Source of the DNA: Astrothelium macrocarpum
Taxonomy: Eukaryota; Ascomycota; Dothideomycetes; Trypetheliales; Trypetheliaceae
Assembly (NCBI GenBank): GCA_021030915.1
Contig: JAGEMR010000020.1
Span: forward strand, 62,001-126,000
DNA length: 64,000 bases
Direction: 5' to 3'
Both the position numbers and the translations under genes were made by a program. The notes beneath the pieces were generated by a model. That model was not told the origin of the DNA and did not search any database. It saw only the letters and a program-made list of their open reading frames with translations. Position 1 is the stretch's first letter, and each line of letters starts with the position of its first letter. Below are positions 20,772-34,400 of this stretch, piece by piece.

Positions 20772-22799
20772 CCCGAATCTCATGGGCCATTTCAATTTAG
20801 CCTACTGAAGCCCAAGTTCCTGAAGATCCCGATACTTTTGTTTCTGGCTTGATATTATTGGTCATTTCGATAGCATTCGTATCAGAGCGTTCCGTTTTAT
20901 TGCTTTCCATGGATTGCTTGGCCAGCTTTCACACCATCTCCTCATCTTACAGCAACCCAACTCAAGAGTAGGAAATTTACCTCGACCCGAGGTATGCTAC
21001 TAAGTAAAGCACCTAAAGGCTGCAATATGAACTTGAAGCTCTGGCTCTAGCGTAAATTCGCCGACCAGTTGGTGTTAGTTGGTCTGCGCCTCCTTCCTCC
21101 AGCGTCATCCGTGAGCATATCGCCTTTCCATTTGGAGATCAGCCCAAAATACCCCGCGCAATGCATTGTCGGACGCAGGACACATGACCTGAATTGAAAG
21201 ATGGGGACTCAATGTTATGAACCACGACGTTGAAATCTACCTCGGCCCTATTTGAAACATAAGAACCTCTAGTAGATGGTAGGCTTATACAGTTAGGGAA
21301 GTAGCTTTCCCCACGGGTGATCATAGGATTTAGCGTGGGATGGTCCCCTGCTAGTTCAAAACATTCTACAAACGATTTGCAGCAAATATACCAAAAGCGG
21401 GGAAGAGAAAGTCCAAGTAGTCAGGAATAGGGCTGTCTTTCAACCAACGCAATAGAGCAGTCCTTCATTAAACGAAACTAGCTGTTCCACAGCCCCGTCT
21501 ACTTCCCATTGGTGCCATAATTCTAATCGAGGGGTCCTCATACGTATAATTTGTTGTCGAGTGCGTCCAAACAGCCTCGGATAGTATTCATCTCTCTATC
21601 TTTAATTAAGGAAGAACGCTAAAATTAATTTCCCTCATCACGGACCGGGTTCTCCATGTGAAGTTACTCTGTTTACGGCAGCAGCTCCATGTGATGATCC
21701 AAAAAAAACACGCTAGCTCGATCAAGGGGGTAGAGATGGCTTCAGTGAATGAGAAGACGTCTGTTCCTGAAAACAATCTCTCGATTAGTATCGTCGTTGA
21801 GTCAGCATCTTCGTCAGAGCCGTTACATCTAAAAGGAGTCCATCTTCTGAAATTGGATGATTGATGTTGTAAACATTCCCAATCTTAGCTTCGAATAGGG
21901 GAAAGATGTCCTGGTTTTGTGGATAGTGATCATGCCACAATTATTCACAATTTCTTTGAGTCTTAGAAGATTGTTTTTAATTTCTGATGATTCGATTGTT
22001 CATCATGCAGCGTGATCGTATATACACATGTGCTCCCCTGTCGTCGCCCAAAACGCCATACTATCCTAAAGCATGTCTCATATCCATGACTTCAGGTGTT
22101 TTAGAAAACAATAGTACTAGAATCCAGACCGGGGACAAACCTTAAGGCCAAAAGTGATGAGCGCGCTGAAAGCACGACAGAATAATGGCCCATGATAATG
22201 ACCGACCAAAGCTATGCAGGGGAGCGAGTGATGTAAAGAAAAAAGGATATGAGCACACGAGGAATTAAACCGCCTATCCAGACCCAACTGCAGAGCAAAA
22301 AACCCCAATAAATGACAATCTTTTTCCGCCCAAGTAGCCCCTCCCATCCCCGGCTGTGAGCAACAGGAAGCAGCGACCTCAACCCGGTAAAGCCCAAAAA
22401 GCCGAGGCAAAGAGGAGCAAGTAAAGTGTAGAGAGACGCACTGCTAGGCATGCAAGAAGAAACAAAATAGAAGACAAACACCACCCATCTAGGATCCCCA
22501 GGGCGCCTCGTGAACACCGTACGTCTGTTGAAAAAGGACATGCAAGAATCGCTGGAAATCCGCGCAGTAATGCAACCAAGTAATTCAATCTCTCTCTCTC
22601 TCGACTCTCTCATAATGGTGGTGAAAGCGAAGCTTTCGACCCAACTTGATACTCTCGGTCCCCTATTCCAAAACTCTTCAGCAATTCCGTACACAGATCC
22701 TTGTCATCATCGATCAATGTGTGGTGTATAATTAGTACCGTCTTGGCAGTAGTTCCTTAAAACCAATCCGTTTATTATTAATTTCGAAAACATGCTGCT
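20772..22799. other. Gene-free 2-kb stretch
   Basis: No supportable gene. A minus-strand frame at 22212-22694 (160 codons) encodes hydrophobic runs such as FVFYFVSSCMPSSASLYTLL but no known family, and could be downstream untranslated sequence of the CBM21 gene. A short CT-dinucleotide run sits near 22590. Confidence 0.4.
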
Positions 22800-25138
22800 T
22801 CAGACACCTATAGCCGTAGGCGTATGGCTCTCGTTGAACATGCCGGACGCATGATAGGGATAGCCGAACGACACAGGAGAAGCAGCTCGGGAGCCATGGA
22901 GAGGAACCGGGGAAGCCGACCGAGCCATCACCGATGCCGCACCGTGAGGGTTAGCGTTTCGACGATCGGTGGCTCCATCAAAATAGGACAAAACATCTTT
23001 GTCTGGCTGAGGCGAGTTTTTCGAGCTGCCGCTTGAAACCGAGGCGTCGTCGCTGTTAGCATCGTCACTCTGTGTCGCAAGCTTAGTCTGAGTCGCGGTT
23101 TGCGCGGAAGAAGACTTGGCAGAGCCAAACTGGAAACTAACCGTTAGCTTTCTAACAAGGTTTTGGCCGCGCCCCTGGTGTCCGGAGGTGAACGTACGAA
23201 GCAGTATTTCTGAATCAGCTCATGATACTCCATTGAGTTCTGTGCATGCTTCTCGGAAGAGATTGCATCTGGTCGTGGCGCAGTAACACTTTCCAGCGGT
23301 TGGACTGCAGGCGATGAGGCTTTGGCTGCGTTTGAAGAGTCTTGGTTGCCAAAGTATTCACGATCTGACTTTGAGGGGGTTCTGGACTTTAGGCCACTCC
23401 GATTACCCATCGCAGTATCTACATTTTTTAAAGAGGCTGCAAGCGAAGCACCAAAATCGTAGCGGGCCGCAAAAGCCGCATTTTGCCCAGTGGCATTGGA
23501 GGAGGAAGCTGGGGCGTTTTGACTCTTTCTCTTCAGCTTGATAGCGCTACCGGGAGCTTCATGTAGATCCGATGATCCAAATTTGAATTTGGTGTCATTA
23601 AAAGCGTTGGCAAAGTCATCGTCAAGAGAAGCGGGCATTGAAAGGGGTCGTGACGTGGCGGGTGGAGAATGCCGACTACGAGGAATGGCGTTCAGTGGAC
23701 GGCTACCGAGTCCTTGCAATGTACTCTTCGAAGGTGCCTTCTTGGTATTCTTTACAAAATCAACTTGAAAGTTTGCATGATGATTATTGTCCCAATAGTC
23801 GTGCCCATCAACAGTGTATTTTACGCAAAGGAGGAGTGTCTTGGTCTCCAAGTGAGCTTGATCGGCAAGCTTAATGTTGAAATTAAATCGATCATAGCCG
23901 TCATTGGCTTGCTTCCTCTTGATGTCATTGTTGTACTCGGCAACAATCTCAGAGGTAGTTTTCCAGTAGTCGAAGGTGAACCGGGCGACAACAGATTTGT
24001 GGAATGCGATGTTGGCAACAGCAACAGAACCAATCAGAGTCTTCTGATCTGAAGACAAGAATATTCTCTCCAGACGAACTGGTGACGTGCTTCGAGCATA
24101 AGACTCAGCAGGAAAATTGCCAAGCTTAATCTCCCATTCCGTGTTCCGAGCGTCATTCTTTTCCCCACTTGCAAATGGATATTCCGATTCGCTGTCATAA
24201 GTCTCGACCGGCGAAGAACCTGCGCTCACAGCAATTGGACGATCAACTTGGAGAAAGTGTCGCACCTGTTCAATGTCTTCATTGAAGTGAACAGCTTTGG
24301 AATAAGTAGGCGTGCCAGGCATACTGGAATAGCGTCTTCGAGATGAGGGACGCAGTGCTGGCTTGACCAATTCGCCCGACTTCTTTCGAAGCAATGGTGG
24401 TTTCCGGCCATCACTATCCTCATCGCTCTCATCAGACGTCCCAGACGGAGATTCAGCAACTTGGTTAGATTGATTAGTGAAGGCGTTCTCGGAACTCGAT
24501 CGTGAGTGCGAAATTTTTCTTGCTTCCGGCGTCAGTCCTGCATGCTGTTGTGTTTGTTGACCAGCAGAAGACGCAAATGGAGTGGTCGGGTTGACAACGT
24601 CATCTCTTGTCACCAATTTGAGACCACTAATCATTTTCTGAATATCCTCTGCCCGGGTAGGAGACCCATCTCTCTTTAATGCAATGCTTCGACGGACCGC
24701 TTCTTGCAATTCGGCCAAGTTGACTAGACGCTCACGACTCTTCCTCTCTGACGTTTCGTCATCCGAACTTCCTGAGGAATCTGGTGGTGACAAGATAGCA
24801 CCACTTGGAATAGGAGCATCTGTTATAGGAGGTGGCGATTGACGAATGCTATCGCTGGGTGGTTGAATGACCTGTGCGGGAGAGGACCCGTCACCCGCCG
24901 TACCAAAGTCATTGACTATTGTGGAGGATTGTGGACTAGGCTGACATGAGAAAGAAGGTGATCTCCGATGTTTTTGGAGATAGTCCCTTGAGGACACGGA
25001 ACGGGGTAGGCCCGGCCGTGGAGACGTTGACGTTTTACTTGTTGAAGGCTCGGCAGAATATGAGTTTGACCGGCTAATATTGGGGGTCGTTGAGTTTGAA
25101 GAAGCAGGGGACTGCGATGCCGGCGGCGTGTACGGCAT
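22800..25138 (-). CDS. Protein phosphatase 1 glycogen-targeting regulatory subunit, CBM21 domain
   Basis: Exons 23198-25138 and 22800-23129 with a 68-nt intron (acceptor TTTCCAG) give 756 residues. The N-terminal half is Ser/Pro-rich and disordered. A PP1-docking motif of the RVxF type lies in YSKAVHFNED near residue 280. The CBM21 carbohydrate-binding domain spans roughly 326-456: WEIKLGNFPAES, VRLERIFLSSDQKTLIGSVA, KSVVARFTFDYWKTTSE, then LCVKYTVDGHDYWDNNHHAN. Yeast Gac1 and Pig1/2 with this layout bring PP1 (Glc7) to glycogen synthase and promote glycogen storage; that function is inferred by homology. The C-terminus past the intron (YCFFGSAKSSS...) is low-complexity. Likely cytosolic. Confidence 0.9.
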
Positions 25139-26107
25139 GCCTCAAGCTACAGTCGGAGGAGGGAGAAAGATGGAATGTGGGGTTGGAGGGAGTCAAGCTC
25201 TTAAGAGCATTACAGGAATTAATAAGCGGCCGTTCACTATTGGTGATGGTCAGTGGGCGTCGTGTGCGGTTTGAGGGGTAATTGTTGTAGGTTGGAAACA
25301 AGGTGATAGCGTGACGCAGGCACGGTGACTGGCGAACAGTGACTTACAGAAAGGAATAGCTGACGAGCGTCTTGTCAACAAGGCGTCGACGCTCTGAAAT
25401 GGAAAATTAGGACGTAGGAGGCGAGGTCGAAAGAAACACAGCTACTCAAAGCCGTGAGCGTGAAAGCGTCGAGTCCAATGGTTGCAGGTAGCAACCTAAT
25501 AAAAGCAGTACTCAACAAGCAGAAGGGGAAAGCAGGGCCGGCAGCTTCCGGTATATCTCAACCTGAGCGTGCCTGCTTCGCGAGTTGGGTCGGCAAAGCG
25601 TTTGATAAGCTTTGCCGCCAGACTCTGACTCCCCACTGATCTGCTGTGAATGCTGCCGACAGAGGAGGCCGGCCTATATGAATGGGGGCAGGCTGACAAA
25701 GGGCCTCTGGGCGGAGGAGGGTGGAAGAGAGCAGTTAAGAGGGGGAAAAGATAGATGAAGAATGCTGGTCGTGGGCGTTTGGTGAGAGAGAGCTGGGGAA
25801 CTCTGGCTTCGCACGGATCCGGATGGGGACAGAAATCCAGGACAAGGTGGGATCAGAGGCCGGGGTCTGGGCGCTACATCCGTGTCAACGGCTTCTGGAC
25901 TAAGGCGTGCCGTCGACAATGTGCTCGCGGACACTTTGAGGCCAAGGATGGCACGGCGGCTTACAAGTGCAGCATCTTCGGGCTGGCTATGCGCGGTCCC
26001 AACAAAGTGTAGGAGAAAGCAGGGTGTGCCGTGGGACGCTGCAGATGGCCGCAGATGGGACCTTGTAGGGAAATTGATGATTGCTATCAGGGTACCGCGC
26101 CATTAGC
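25139..26107. other. Long upstream region of the PP1 regulator gene
   Basis: About 970 bases, GC-rich with purine tracts, no gene supported. It probably holds a long 5' leader and promoter. Confidence 0.4.
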
Positions 26108-26611
26108 TCAGAGTACTTCCGGATACCTGCTGCCCCCAAGGCATTGGTTTCTTTGATCTACAACAAAGCCGCAGTCACGGCCGCCCAGCTTGACAGTCAA
26201 ACCGGCCATTCTCAACAATGAATCGGCAAAACGAGAGGGCTTGCCACAGTAGTCATCCAGCGTCGCAATCTTACTCGAACCGTTGCAGGATTTCGATGAC
26301 GAGGATATGCAGACAAGGGCCACGAGCGTATTCATTGTACCCACACCCCGCAAAGCGCGCAGCCTCTCTGACATGCGCCTCATCTCGCAACTCTGCAATG
26401 AACCGTGGCTCAGCCCTAACCCAATCTGGCACGAGAGCACGGCGTATTCGCTAACCTCCCGCACACAACTCTCTCTGGCTTTGGTTGTCCCTGAGCCGGC
26501 CTTCAAAATCAGGTGGAGCTGGCGACAGATAGCGCAATTCTCGTCTTCTCCGAGAATGAAGCGCCTGTCAGCAATCTTATCATTTCCATCTACGTTGGAG
26601 GAAGTTGACAT
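26108..26611 (-). CDS. Hypothetical protein
   Basis: From an internal Met at 26611 the frame gives 167 residues starting MSTSSNVDGNDKIADRRFIL and containing CAICRQLHLIL near the start. An upstream Met at 26794 extends it to 228 residues but that part looks less protein-like. No domain, signal peptide or membrane span recognised. Cysteines are scattered. It may be spliced or may be chance. Confidence 0.3.
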   Translation of the reverse strand: MSTSSNVDGNDKIADRRFILGEDENCAICRQLHLILKAGSGTTKARESCVREVSEYAVLSCQIGLGLSHGSLQSCEMRRMSERLRALRGVGTMNTLVALVCISSSSKSCNGSSKIATLDDYCGKPSRFADSLLRMAGLTVKLGGRDCGFVVDQRNQCLGGSRYPEVL

Positions 26612-29600
26612 GGTGCAAGCCGTCTTGCTCCGGCCGAAGTCGGGACTGTGTGCGTTGAGAAAGGCGGTCAGCGGCTCATGAATTTTCAAAACGTCTGTCC
26701 TTGGCAGGTCGCACGACGACGGCAAAAGCCCGACGAGCACAGGCCATACATTCGCCGAATTCAATATAGGTCTTTGCCGAACCGAGCCAATCAAGTTTCA
26801 TATCTAATGACGGCAGCCTCTCGCATCTGCAGCTTCATCACCTAAACCATTTGACAAGGCCAAACTTGCCCAGCTTCCACGCCTCGGCTTTCATTAGAGT
26901 ACGAATAAACCACATAAAACAGAAGCGTCAAACAACGCATCCTACTTCCATATCCTCTTCAAAGTCACGCGATCTCGGTAGTGCAGTTGCCCGCGGTCTC
27001 CAATCTGAGCAAACAACGCCACTCTCTATCTTGCCCGTTAACTTCCGACAGGATCAAAACCTGTTTCGGCACGTAAGCAAATGTCGTCCCACCGACAGAG
27101 CCACCAACGACGCGCCATATTGCTCACAATCAGACCACATGACCTTGAGGCTGAATCATCACTCTCAGCATTTTTGAGCCATACGGTGTGACATACAATC
27201 CTTAATCCTTTAACAACCCTATCACATCGCCGATGTGAAGTAGGTGAAGAAACTGTTGCCCTTCTGAAGCAATGTTGGACCTCCTGAAAGACGCGTGTAC
27301 TTCAGTCGTATCGCACACCTGCTCAGAACTCCAAGAACCATAGAAGATGGTCATGTCATTATGGAGACGATCTACTGCTTGACTAACGACGATCTTGTCG
27401 GTGCGAATGGCTGAAGGCTGATGACGCTCAGTCGCTTTATTAAGCGCGTTTTGCAAGATATCCGAATTGCAACTGTCAATCATCAACGCCTCGATGGGCT
27501 ACTCTCCTTACCATTCTCAGCAATCAGTGCTGAGAGGGAGCCGAACAATGTCCGTTTCCCTGAAAGCACGCAATCAACAAGTGCAAAAGATACACTATTT
27601 CATGGCAGATAATGTGTAAAGCCCAATTCAATGAGCTAATCTTCAATATCCTCCTATGAATGAAGTATTCTAAGCAAAAGGAGCTTCGGAATCCTCGTGT
27701 AACAAGTTTAACAACTCTTGCATGCTCGCCCTAAACCTCTTCCTTGTCGCGTCCAGTCCAGTTATCAAACATTGATCCACGTGAAACCAGATATCAAACG
27801 TGGGGCGCAAGGAATTACTGTATTTCAAGGTGCAATAGGACGGCCATTAATTCGGAATCTGGCGGTGTGGAAAGGCTTTTCGGTAGCGATCGGCGCATTG
27901 TCGGAGCTTCGGGTGTTTCTACCAAGTTGAAAAAACGTGGGGAAAATGGCCACGGGCCTGACCCGAAATGGCAAGTGGGGCTCTGTCGAGCAGTGTGGCT
28001 TGACCTCCTGCAGTCAAAATCACTGCGCAAAACCGTCGCAGATTAATTAAGCAAAACTATACACAGGATTGGCAATCCGGTCCCGGAAATATGATGCACG
28101 ATATTTCTGAAATAATCCGACAGGTCTTGACGGGAAGTTGCTAGCTTACGTGGTACGCGTACGTGCTGCTCTATTGATAGGCTTGCTGAGGGAGCACACA
28201 AAAATTTTGCATGATCTGTTGAACCGGGAATCGTGAATGCAAATAAATATATGGACGACTTTCAGATTGCCCTGACCCATTCCAACGGTCGCCGACAATG
28301 CAGCAATTCGTCTCAATTTCTCCTCATCGACAAGTATTCCTCACTTCCTGGTGTTCATTACATTCGAACAAAGTAAAGAGTCCAGACATCCCTCCCGGCC
28401 TTCCGAATGAATAATTGCATCCCCAATGCCGGTCCGATACGTACCGCGGAGTGAGCATTCTCAATATACCCATGGACTATTGCACGCCGTCCTCGCAAGT
28501 CGACTTGTACTACGTAGGTACCCTCCTGAGTGTCGAAAGTACCGGTACGTACATGCACTCCTATGATAAGCAGGGCGCCAACCAGTGCCCAGAACGCGGC
28601 CCTGCACGTTTGCAAGCCGCGCTTGATTACGTATACTGTGCAGAAAGCAGGGTCTCACGATCCCAGCCTTCACACATCTTTTCCGCTTAACCGTGCCAAG
28701 TGGACGGGAGTCATGATTCGACCCCTCCTTGGAGACGGACTGCGGTTTCACCGTGCACACCGCGGGAGTGGCAACGAGAGGGGAGGAAAAGGAAACACGC
28801 CTCTGACTAGGTGCTCCTCCCTTGCTTCAGGGTCTTCCCACATGCGAACGGGATGGGGTGGAAGAACTTGCGCGCGGCTAACGAGGGGTCTTCTTGGTGT
28901 ACATGCAAATCACACTATCGCTAGCTGATAAAGTTTGTTCGTCGATATCTAGGTCCCTGAAATGGCGTTGAATACCCTAAGAGCCACAGAAAAGCTCGAA
29001 CGACCTGGTGCGGAGCGAGTATCAAATTTGTTTGGGCGAGCTCGCGGCCAGCAAAAATGGCTTTGTTGCGGGGTTCCCAACGCATACGGACAAAAGGTTT
29101 GATAAGGTGTTGGAATGTATCCGTGCCATTATCATTGAGCTTGAAGCCCCAGCAATTCGTGGGGAATGCCTGGCAAGCTGTCTCCGTGGGGTCAACACGA
29201 TTAATTGCGTTGGCGTTTAACCATGGTGGAGGATCAATCTAACGGGGCGGAAGGATTGGTTACGCTCATCTGTGGTATGAGATCAATTTCTATCATCTTG
29301 CTGGACGGCAAGCTGATTCGGTGCGTTTTTCGGTGATCGTACATGGGGCCCTCCAAGTAGTCCGGAAGCTAGCGACCCATCAGTTGATGGTTAGGGGGAA
29401 AGATAGACGACGTGCGCCTAGACCCTCGACGCAAGCTGTAGATGCATAAATAGCATCTTGCCAAGGTGGGTCAGTGGGGTTGCAGATCGTGGAGAAGATG
29501 GCAGGCATTGTTTCATCCCAGCATTGCGTACAGCAAGATAGGAGCTGTCAAACCTTTTTCTGGCGAGTTGTTGAGAAGGACTCTGACAAGGTTGACACGG

Positions 29601-32600
29601 GTGGCTTGCAGAGTGGCGTTCAGATGGCTTGAAATCTCTGATGATTACCACCAGCCCTCAGAAGCTGTGCGCAAACACGAATTGCCAAGAAACTCGTCTT
29701 CGTATTGAACCGAAGCTCTTCTCATCACTTCGAGGTCACTCAATAGAACCCTGTGCGTCGGTTGCAATCGATGTGGATGAATCATACACACCCCGATAAA
29801 GGGTGGTCAAGAGCAGCATTCCGGTTGGACGGACGTTTTTGACCAAATTGCCAGCACGGCTGACTGATTGATTGATAAGACAAGCGACAACGTGCACCCC
29901 GTAGCGCTTCCTCTGTTCTAGAATCCTTCCACCAACATTCACCACCCACACGTCGGGAGATGACGTGGTCCAAAGCTTCGGGTTTCCATTCAAATGGAAC
30001 GACAATCTGCAGACTAAAGCGTGCAATCGACTTTCTGGCGTCAATCTAGCCGTTCTTGGCTTCTTTCAGTCTATTCCGCAGCGATATCACGATCCTCGTT
30101 GCTGTGTTTGATGAAGCTTTCAAAACGAGCAAAAATCGCCGACCACACATCCTGGAGAGAGTACGAGTATTTGGAGCCCATCTATCGATTATCCTCTACC
30201 CGCCACAGTGGTTCACGAGCCTTTGGTTGCCTTAGCTAGCTTCACACCAGATTACACGTTTTCTCAGATTCCAAACCCGCCGAGCGCGCCTGGAAGTTGT
30301 CCCGCCAATTGAAGCTGCCCTGCTTAATACCACGAACTTCATATACCTTTGAGCTCTCGGAGAAATGGATAAAATAAGGGTTGCAGGGATCAACACCTAT
30401 GTGCTTCGTACATGGGAGCGTTTCGCCTTTGAATATGCCATTCACCCTTGACGAAATTCCAGCGGCATCATACAGGAGGAGCTATTGAATTGAAGAAAAC
30501 CAATTGCGGCCGCGATATCATCCCATCACCTATCGTCAATCTCTATTGAACACATATACATGTTCTCTTCAAACATCCATGAGTCCAGCAAGATACGCTA
30601 ACTAGTATATTTATAGAGTCCCTTGGCTTCCGCTCGATCCCGGCACCCATGTAACATGATACCACGAAGCTACCGCCGTACACGCAAGAGACATCAGAGT
30701 TTAGGCGAAGATGATCCATGTTATGTCGTCGTGCTAGAAACGTCAAAGTAGATATTCTCGGAGCAAAAGATACTCGAATGTGCATTTGCCGAGCAGACAC
30801 GTGAAAGTGTAGCTGGCTCTGAGTCGTTCGGAACATTCTTTTGACACGATCAAGGAGAGAAGCGGTGCAATGATTTGGCGCGTCGAAGAGAATGCTCTTC
30901 TGATTTGATTCTGGCCCGATCTTGGGTACAGATGCAATGCGAGTCCATTAGGTCAGCGGAAGATTAGAGTTGCCAGCGATAAACTCTACGGCCGGTACAA
31001 GGATTCCTATCCTCTCGTTCATTCACGAGTCAAGAGTATCTGGGGTGCGTCAACTGGTTGTTCACTAAACGAACATTTTCCACTTGGCTATTGCGCCCAC
31101 TGACTCACACCTTGGCAATGGTAGATTCCTAAGTCGTTGCCCTGGATCTTTTGCCTGCTGCTCGAGATTCTTTGCACAGTCAGTGGACTCTCATCGTCAT
31201 GCCCTCGTAAAGCATTTTGACCGACCTAAGCGCTTCATATTCTAAACTTCACTCTGTCATACCGGACACAATAACAGCAACAATCGAGTTGGATATAAGC
31301 CGGGTGAAGTCCGAAGTTCTGACCGTCCAGCAAGTTGACCGTCTTCTCTCCCAGAGCAAGCGTCCGAAGTCGCAAGGCTTTCGCCCCTTTCAGCTGGTTC
31401 CACGAGCTGTAGGTGAATGCCGACTTAAAATTGCCTAAAGTCATTCTGCCCAAAGATAGAGTAAGGACGCTTCCGGAGTTACCGGCCAGTTATCAACCAA
31501 GGCGCCTGAGTGTGCAGCGACCTTCTGAACTGACTGCGGAGGTAACGGATAAGGGCAATGCGTGAAACAGAAAATCGTTATCTTGATAATCTCACTTATC
31601 AAATCTTACCATTTCTAAGAAATTAGTGGCGACCCTAATGTTCCACTGACTAAGAAGCGCAATGTCATTCCGTATCACATGGCCAAAACCAGTCCCTAAG
31701 AAGAATATGTCCAAGCAGACAGCGAGCGGATTTGCGGCAATTGGTAACGATTTCATCTCTCATCTTCTCTCCTTTCTTTTCATTGAATCAGAGCTCTTGC
31801 AGAGCTACGCATCAGAACGCGCCTTGTACAGGGCTTCGGAAAAGACTTGTCCAGTGAACTAATCTGAGCAGAGTGAAATTACAACTACGTAATGCGCTTG
31901 GGCTCCTGCTCACTTCTACTTACGTCACAGATATTTTTCTGTTATCAAGACTCGAAAATATTTTCATCTTGTCAATGTTGGCCTTTCTTTCATGTATCCA
32001 ATAATCAACAGCAACCGGCAGTGAAAACCCCTTGATTGCTTCAAGTTGATCTATAAACAGGCCTATTAGGATTCTACACTGACACATCTAAATTGTAATT
32101 TGATCAGCGAACGATGGAAACTGAAGCCAAAGCCGCTCAAAGTCGTTTGCATGTGCGATCAATTACTTTTTGCTTATTTCCAGATAGTGAATGGGACAGT
32201 GTGCGTTATCCCTCATCTTACTAACTCTCCCATGCTGTCACAGATCACAGTTTCGTTGTGAGATTTATATTTGGGTTGCTGGAGAACAGTAGAGACCCCT
32301 ATGCAAGGCTGGATGGTGATACAATGTTCCGAAAGAAAAGGAAAATCGCGCACCTATTTTCGGAAGCGGAGCGCGCTGAAAGCCGGCTGTACATACAGAG
32401 TAGGTATTTCTTAACGACGTAAAGCTTGGCACTACCAAAATCTAACAAATTCTGCCTACTTCAAGTTCGTGAACGCGCCACCAGCGTCAATCCGTCTTCT
32501 CGAACATATTCATTTTTTAGTTTTTTAACTGGCATATCGTGTTGTGTGTGTGTGTTGAAAGAGCATGGAAAATCGCAAAGAACCGATCTTTGATTGCATA

Positions 32601-33554
32601 TGCACTCCTACTGCGTCCTACACCCACGGATATACCCTTGTAGTATATTCGCCTGATCGATTTCCTCTGCAGTACTGAACGAATCAAACCGCTGGGAACG
32701 GGCCTCCTTTGAAATATAGATCCCTCAGGCTATTATCATGCTATTCTCCAAATGACCTGCCGTATAGAAAAGCCACGGCGCGAAGGATGCTGTTAGCTAT
32801 GGGGCGCAGTACCTTGATTCGACCCACAGCCCAGCATAATCTGAATTTCACATTAGTGAGATATAATCTTTGCCAATGACTTCATACTCAGCTACGCCAT
32901 CGCCCAGACTGAAGCGTCTGTTCTGGTTTGTCAATCCTCGAAAATCAGCCTATAGCAACATGGTCAAGCTCTTAAAAACAACATCAATGCTAGTAACAAG
33001 TATGAATAAGCGCATATACAAGCTTCAGCGCTCAAATTGGATTCCCCTTGCTCATATCATTCCGCGATACAGCCGACACCATTTCCCAATTATGTCTACA
33101 TCTCGTCTACCCCAGACAAAAGAGATTCCAGGCATTTCGTCATTGCATAAACACCGCAACCATGCCTCAAAGACTCAGCTCAACTCCATCAACAAGCATC
33201 TAGCCAACCGAAGCATGCTGAGGGATTGCAAGCCGGGGTGTACCCCACCTCTAGTCTGTTTCAACGTTGAACGCTTGGGTCTCAAGTAATACGGAGAGAA
33301 AGACCATCGACTGTGCCTCTAATTGCTCGCGCAATTTCGTTTCAGCCGCAAGCCAACGCTCGGTGGGGGCCGATCAATTGAGACTTGGCATATGGAATTG
33401 GTAGGCTCAGCAATCTCCAAAATCATCGCCATCGAGCGACTCGTGACATTGGGGCGTTATTTTGGGATTCTTCGGTCTGGCTGTGCTTTTCCACGCCGCA
33501 AGGCTGCATCAATGGATTGCTCGTGCGAGTGTGACGAGCTGCTCAGAAGTAGAA
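26612..33554. other. Gene-poor stretch of almost 7 kb
   Basis: Frames are short and broken on both strands and I recognise no domain, transposon end, foldback copy or RNA gene. Composition is near that of the genic parts, unlike the AT-rich nests. A minus-strand frame at 27202-27486 contains SDILQNALNKATERHQPSAI and could be a gene remnant; frames at 29736-30044 (minus) and 32870-33289 (plus) are no better. I make no gene call. Confidence 0.4.
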
Positions 33555-33561
33555 TATAAAA
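33555..33561 (+). promoter_or_regulatory. TATA box of the small GPI protein gene
   Basis: TATAAAA, 144 bases upstream of the chosen ATG; the interval is CT-rich, common in fungal leaders. Confidence 0.45.
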
Positions 33562-33704
33562 GCTTTGTCCAGTTCTTTTAGGTAAGTTGCGCAAGCTCTT
33601 AGATACTCGAAGTCTCAAGCTTTTAAAATTTCATCTCATTCACATCGTTTTCCTCGTGCTTGGACTCTTCCACAGAGATTCTATTCTACTTGCACGACTC
33701 CACC

Positions 33705-34400
33705 ATGTTTATCGGACTTGCCCTTGCATCTCTCTTCTCGGCGTCGGCCTTAGCCGCTTCTTCTTCCTCTTCCTCTTCCTTTTCCTCCTCTTCCTCTAGT
33801 GGGCCCCTCACTACCTCACTCGTCTTCCTCCCCGACCAATCCTCCGGTACTCTCGCCGCCTCTATCATCGGAGTCAACAATGGTGGCACCACCATGGTGC
33901 TCGCCTGTCCAGCATCCGGTCTCGCCAGCAGATGCGCCTTCACCGACGACAGCGTCCTAACCATCACAGAGTCCACCACCGGCAGCAGCACAGAGATCCT
34001 TGATGTAACCTCTTCAAGCAGCTTCAGCACCACGGCCAGTGACGCCACCGCAAATGCCCAAATCTCCGTCACCATCCACTGCGAAATCACGGGCACTACC
34101 ACAGGTGTCTGCACTACTTCTGTCAATGCGCCCGAGACTGCCATTGGTCCTTCTACCACGCTTGTCACCAATAATGCCGGCAATGTGTCAGCTACCGGAA
34201 CTACCACTCTTGGCACGACTGATATCAGCATGGTTCCACTTCTGGTGACCGCTGGTCAGCAGCTCCTAGCGAGTGCGTCGTCGAGCTCGAGTTCGGCTTC
34301 AGCCAGCGCAACGCATAATGCTGCGAATGGACATAACGTTGGCACGGGTGCAACCGGTGCCTTTTTGGCGGGTGTTTTGGGCTTTGCTATGATGGCTTGA
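33705..34400 (+). CDS. Small Ser/Thr-rich GPI-anchored cell-surface protein
   Basis: Single exon, 231 residues. I use the second Met (33705), which gives a clean signal peptide MFIGLALASLFSASALA; the first Met at 33660 would add 15 residues ahead of it. A serine run encoded by TCC/TCT repeats follows, then TTSLVFLPDQSSGTLAASII and a Thr/Ser-rich body with two Cys pairs (LACPASGLASRCAF; IHCEITGTTTGVC). The C-terminus has a Ser/Ala linker, small residues NAANGHNVGTG as a possible omega site, and a hydrophobic tail AFLAGVLGFAMMA, as in GPI proteins. The layout matches many ascomycete wall proteins of unknown function. The poly-Ser codon run is a microsatellite and may vary in length. Confidence 0.8.
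   Translation: MFIGLALASLFSASALAASSSSSSSFSSSSSSGPLTTSLVFLPDQSSGTLAASIIGVNNGGTTMVLACPASGLASRCAFTDDSVLTITESTTGSSTEILDVTSSSSFSTTASDATANAQISVTIHCEITGTTTGVCTTSVNAPETAIGPSTTLVTNNAGNVSATGTTTLGTTDISMVPLLVTAGQQLLASASSSSSSASASATHNAANGHNVGTGATGAFLAGVLGFAMMA

Noticed and set aside
22212..22694. 160-codon hydrophobic minus-strand frame as a membrane protein gene
   Set aside because: No family resemblance, no splice-supported extension, and it lies where the 3' untranslated region of the CBM21 gene is expected.
33686..34231. 181-codon minus-strand frame
   Set aside because: Antisense of the Ser/Thr-rich GPI protein; poly-Glu mirrors the serine codon repeat.
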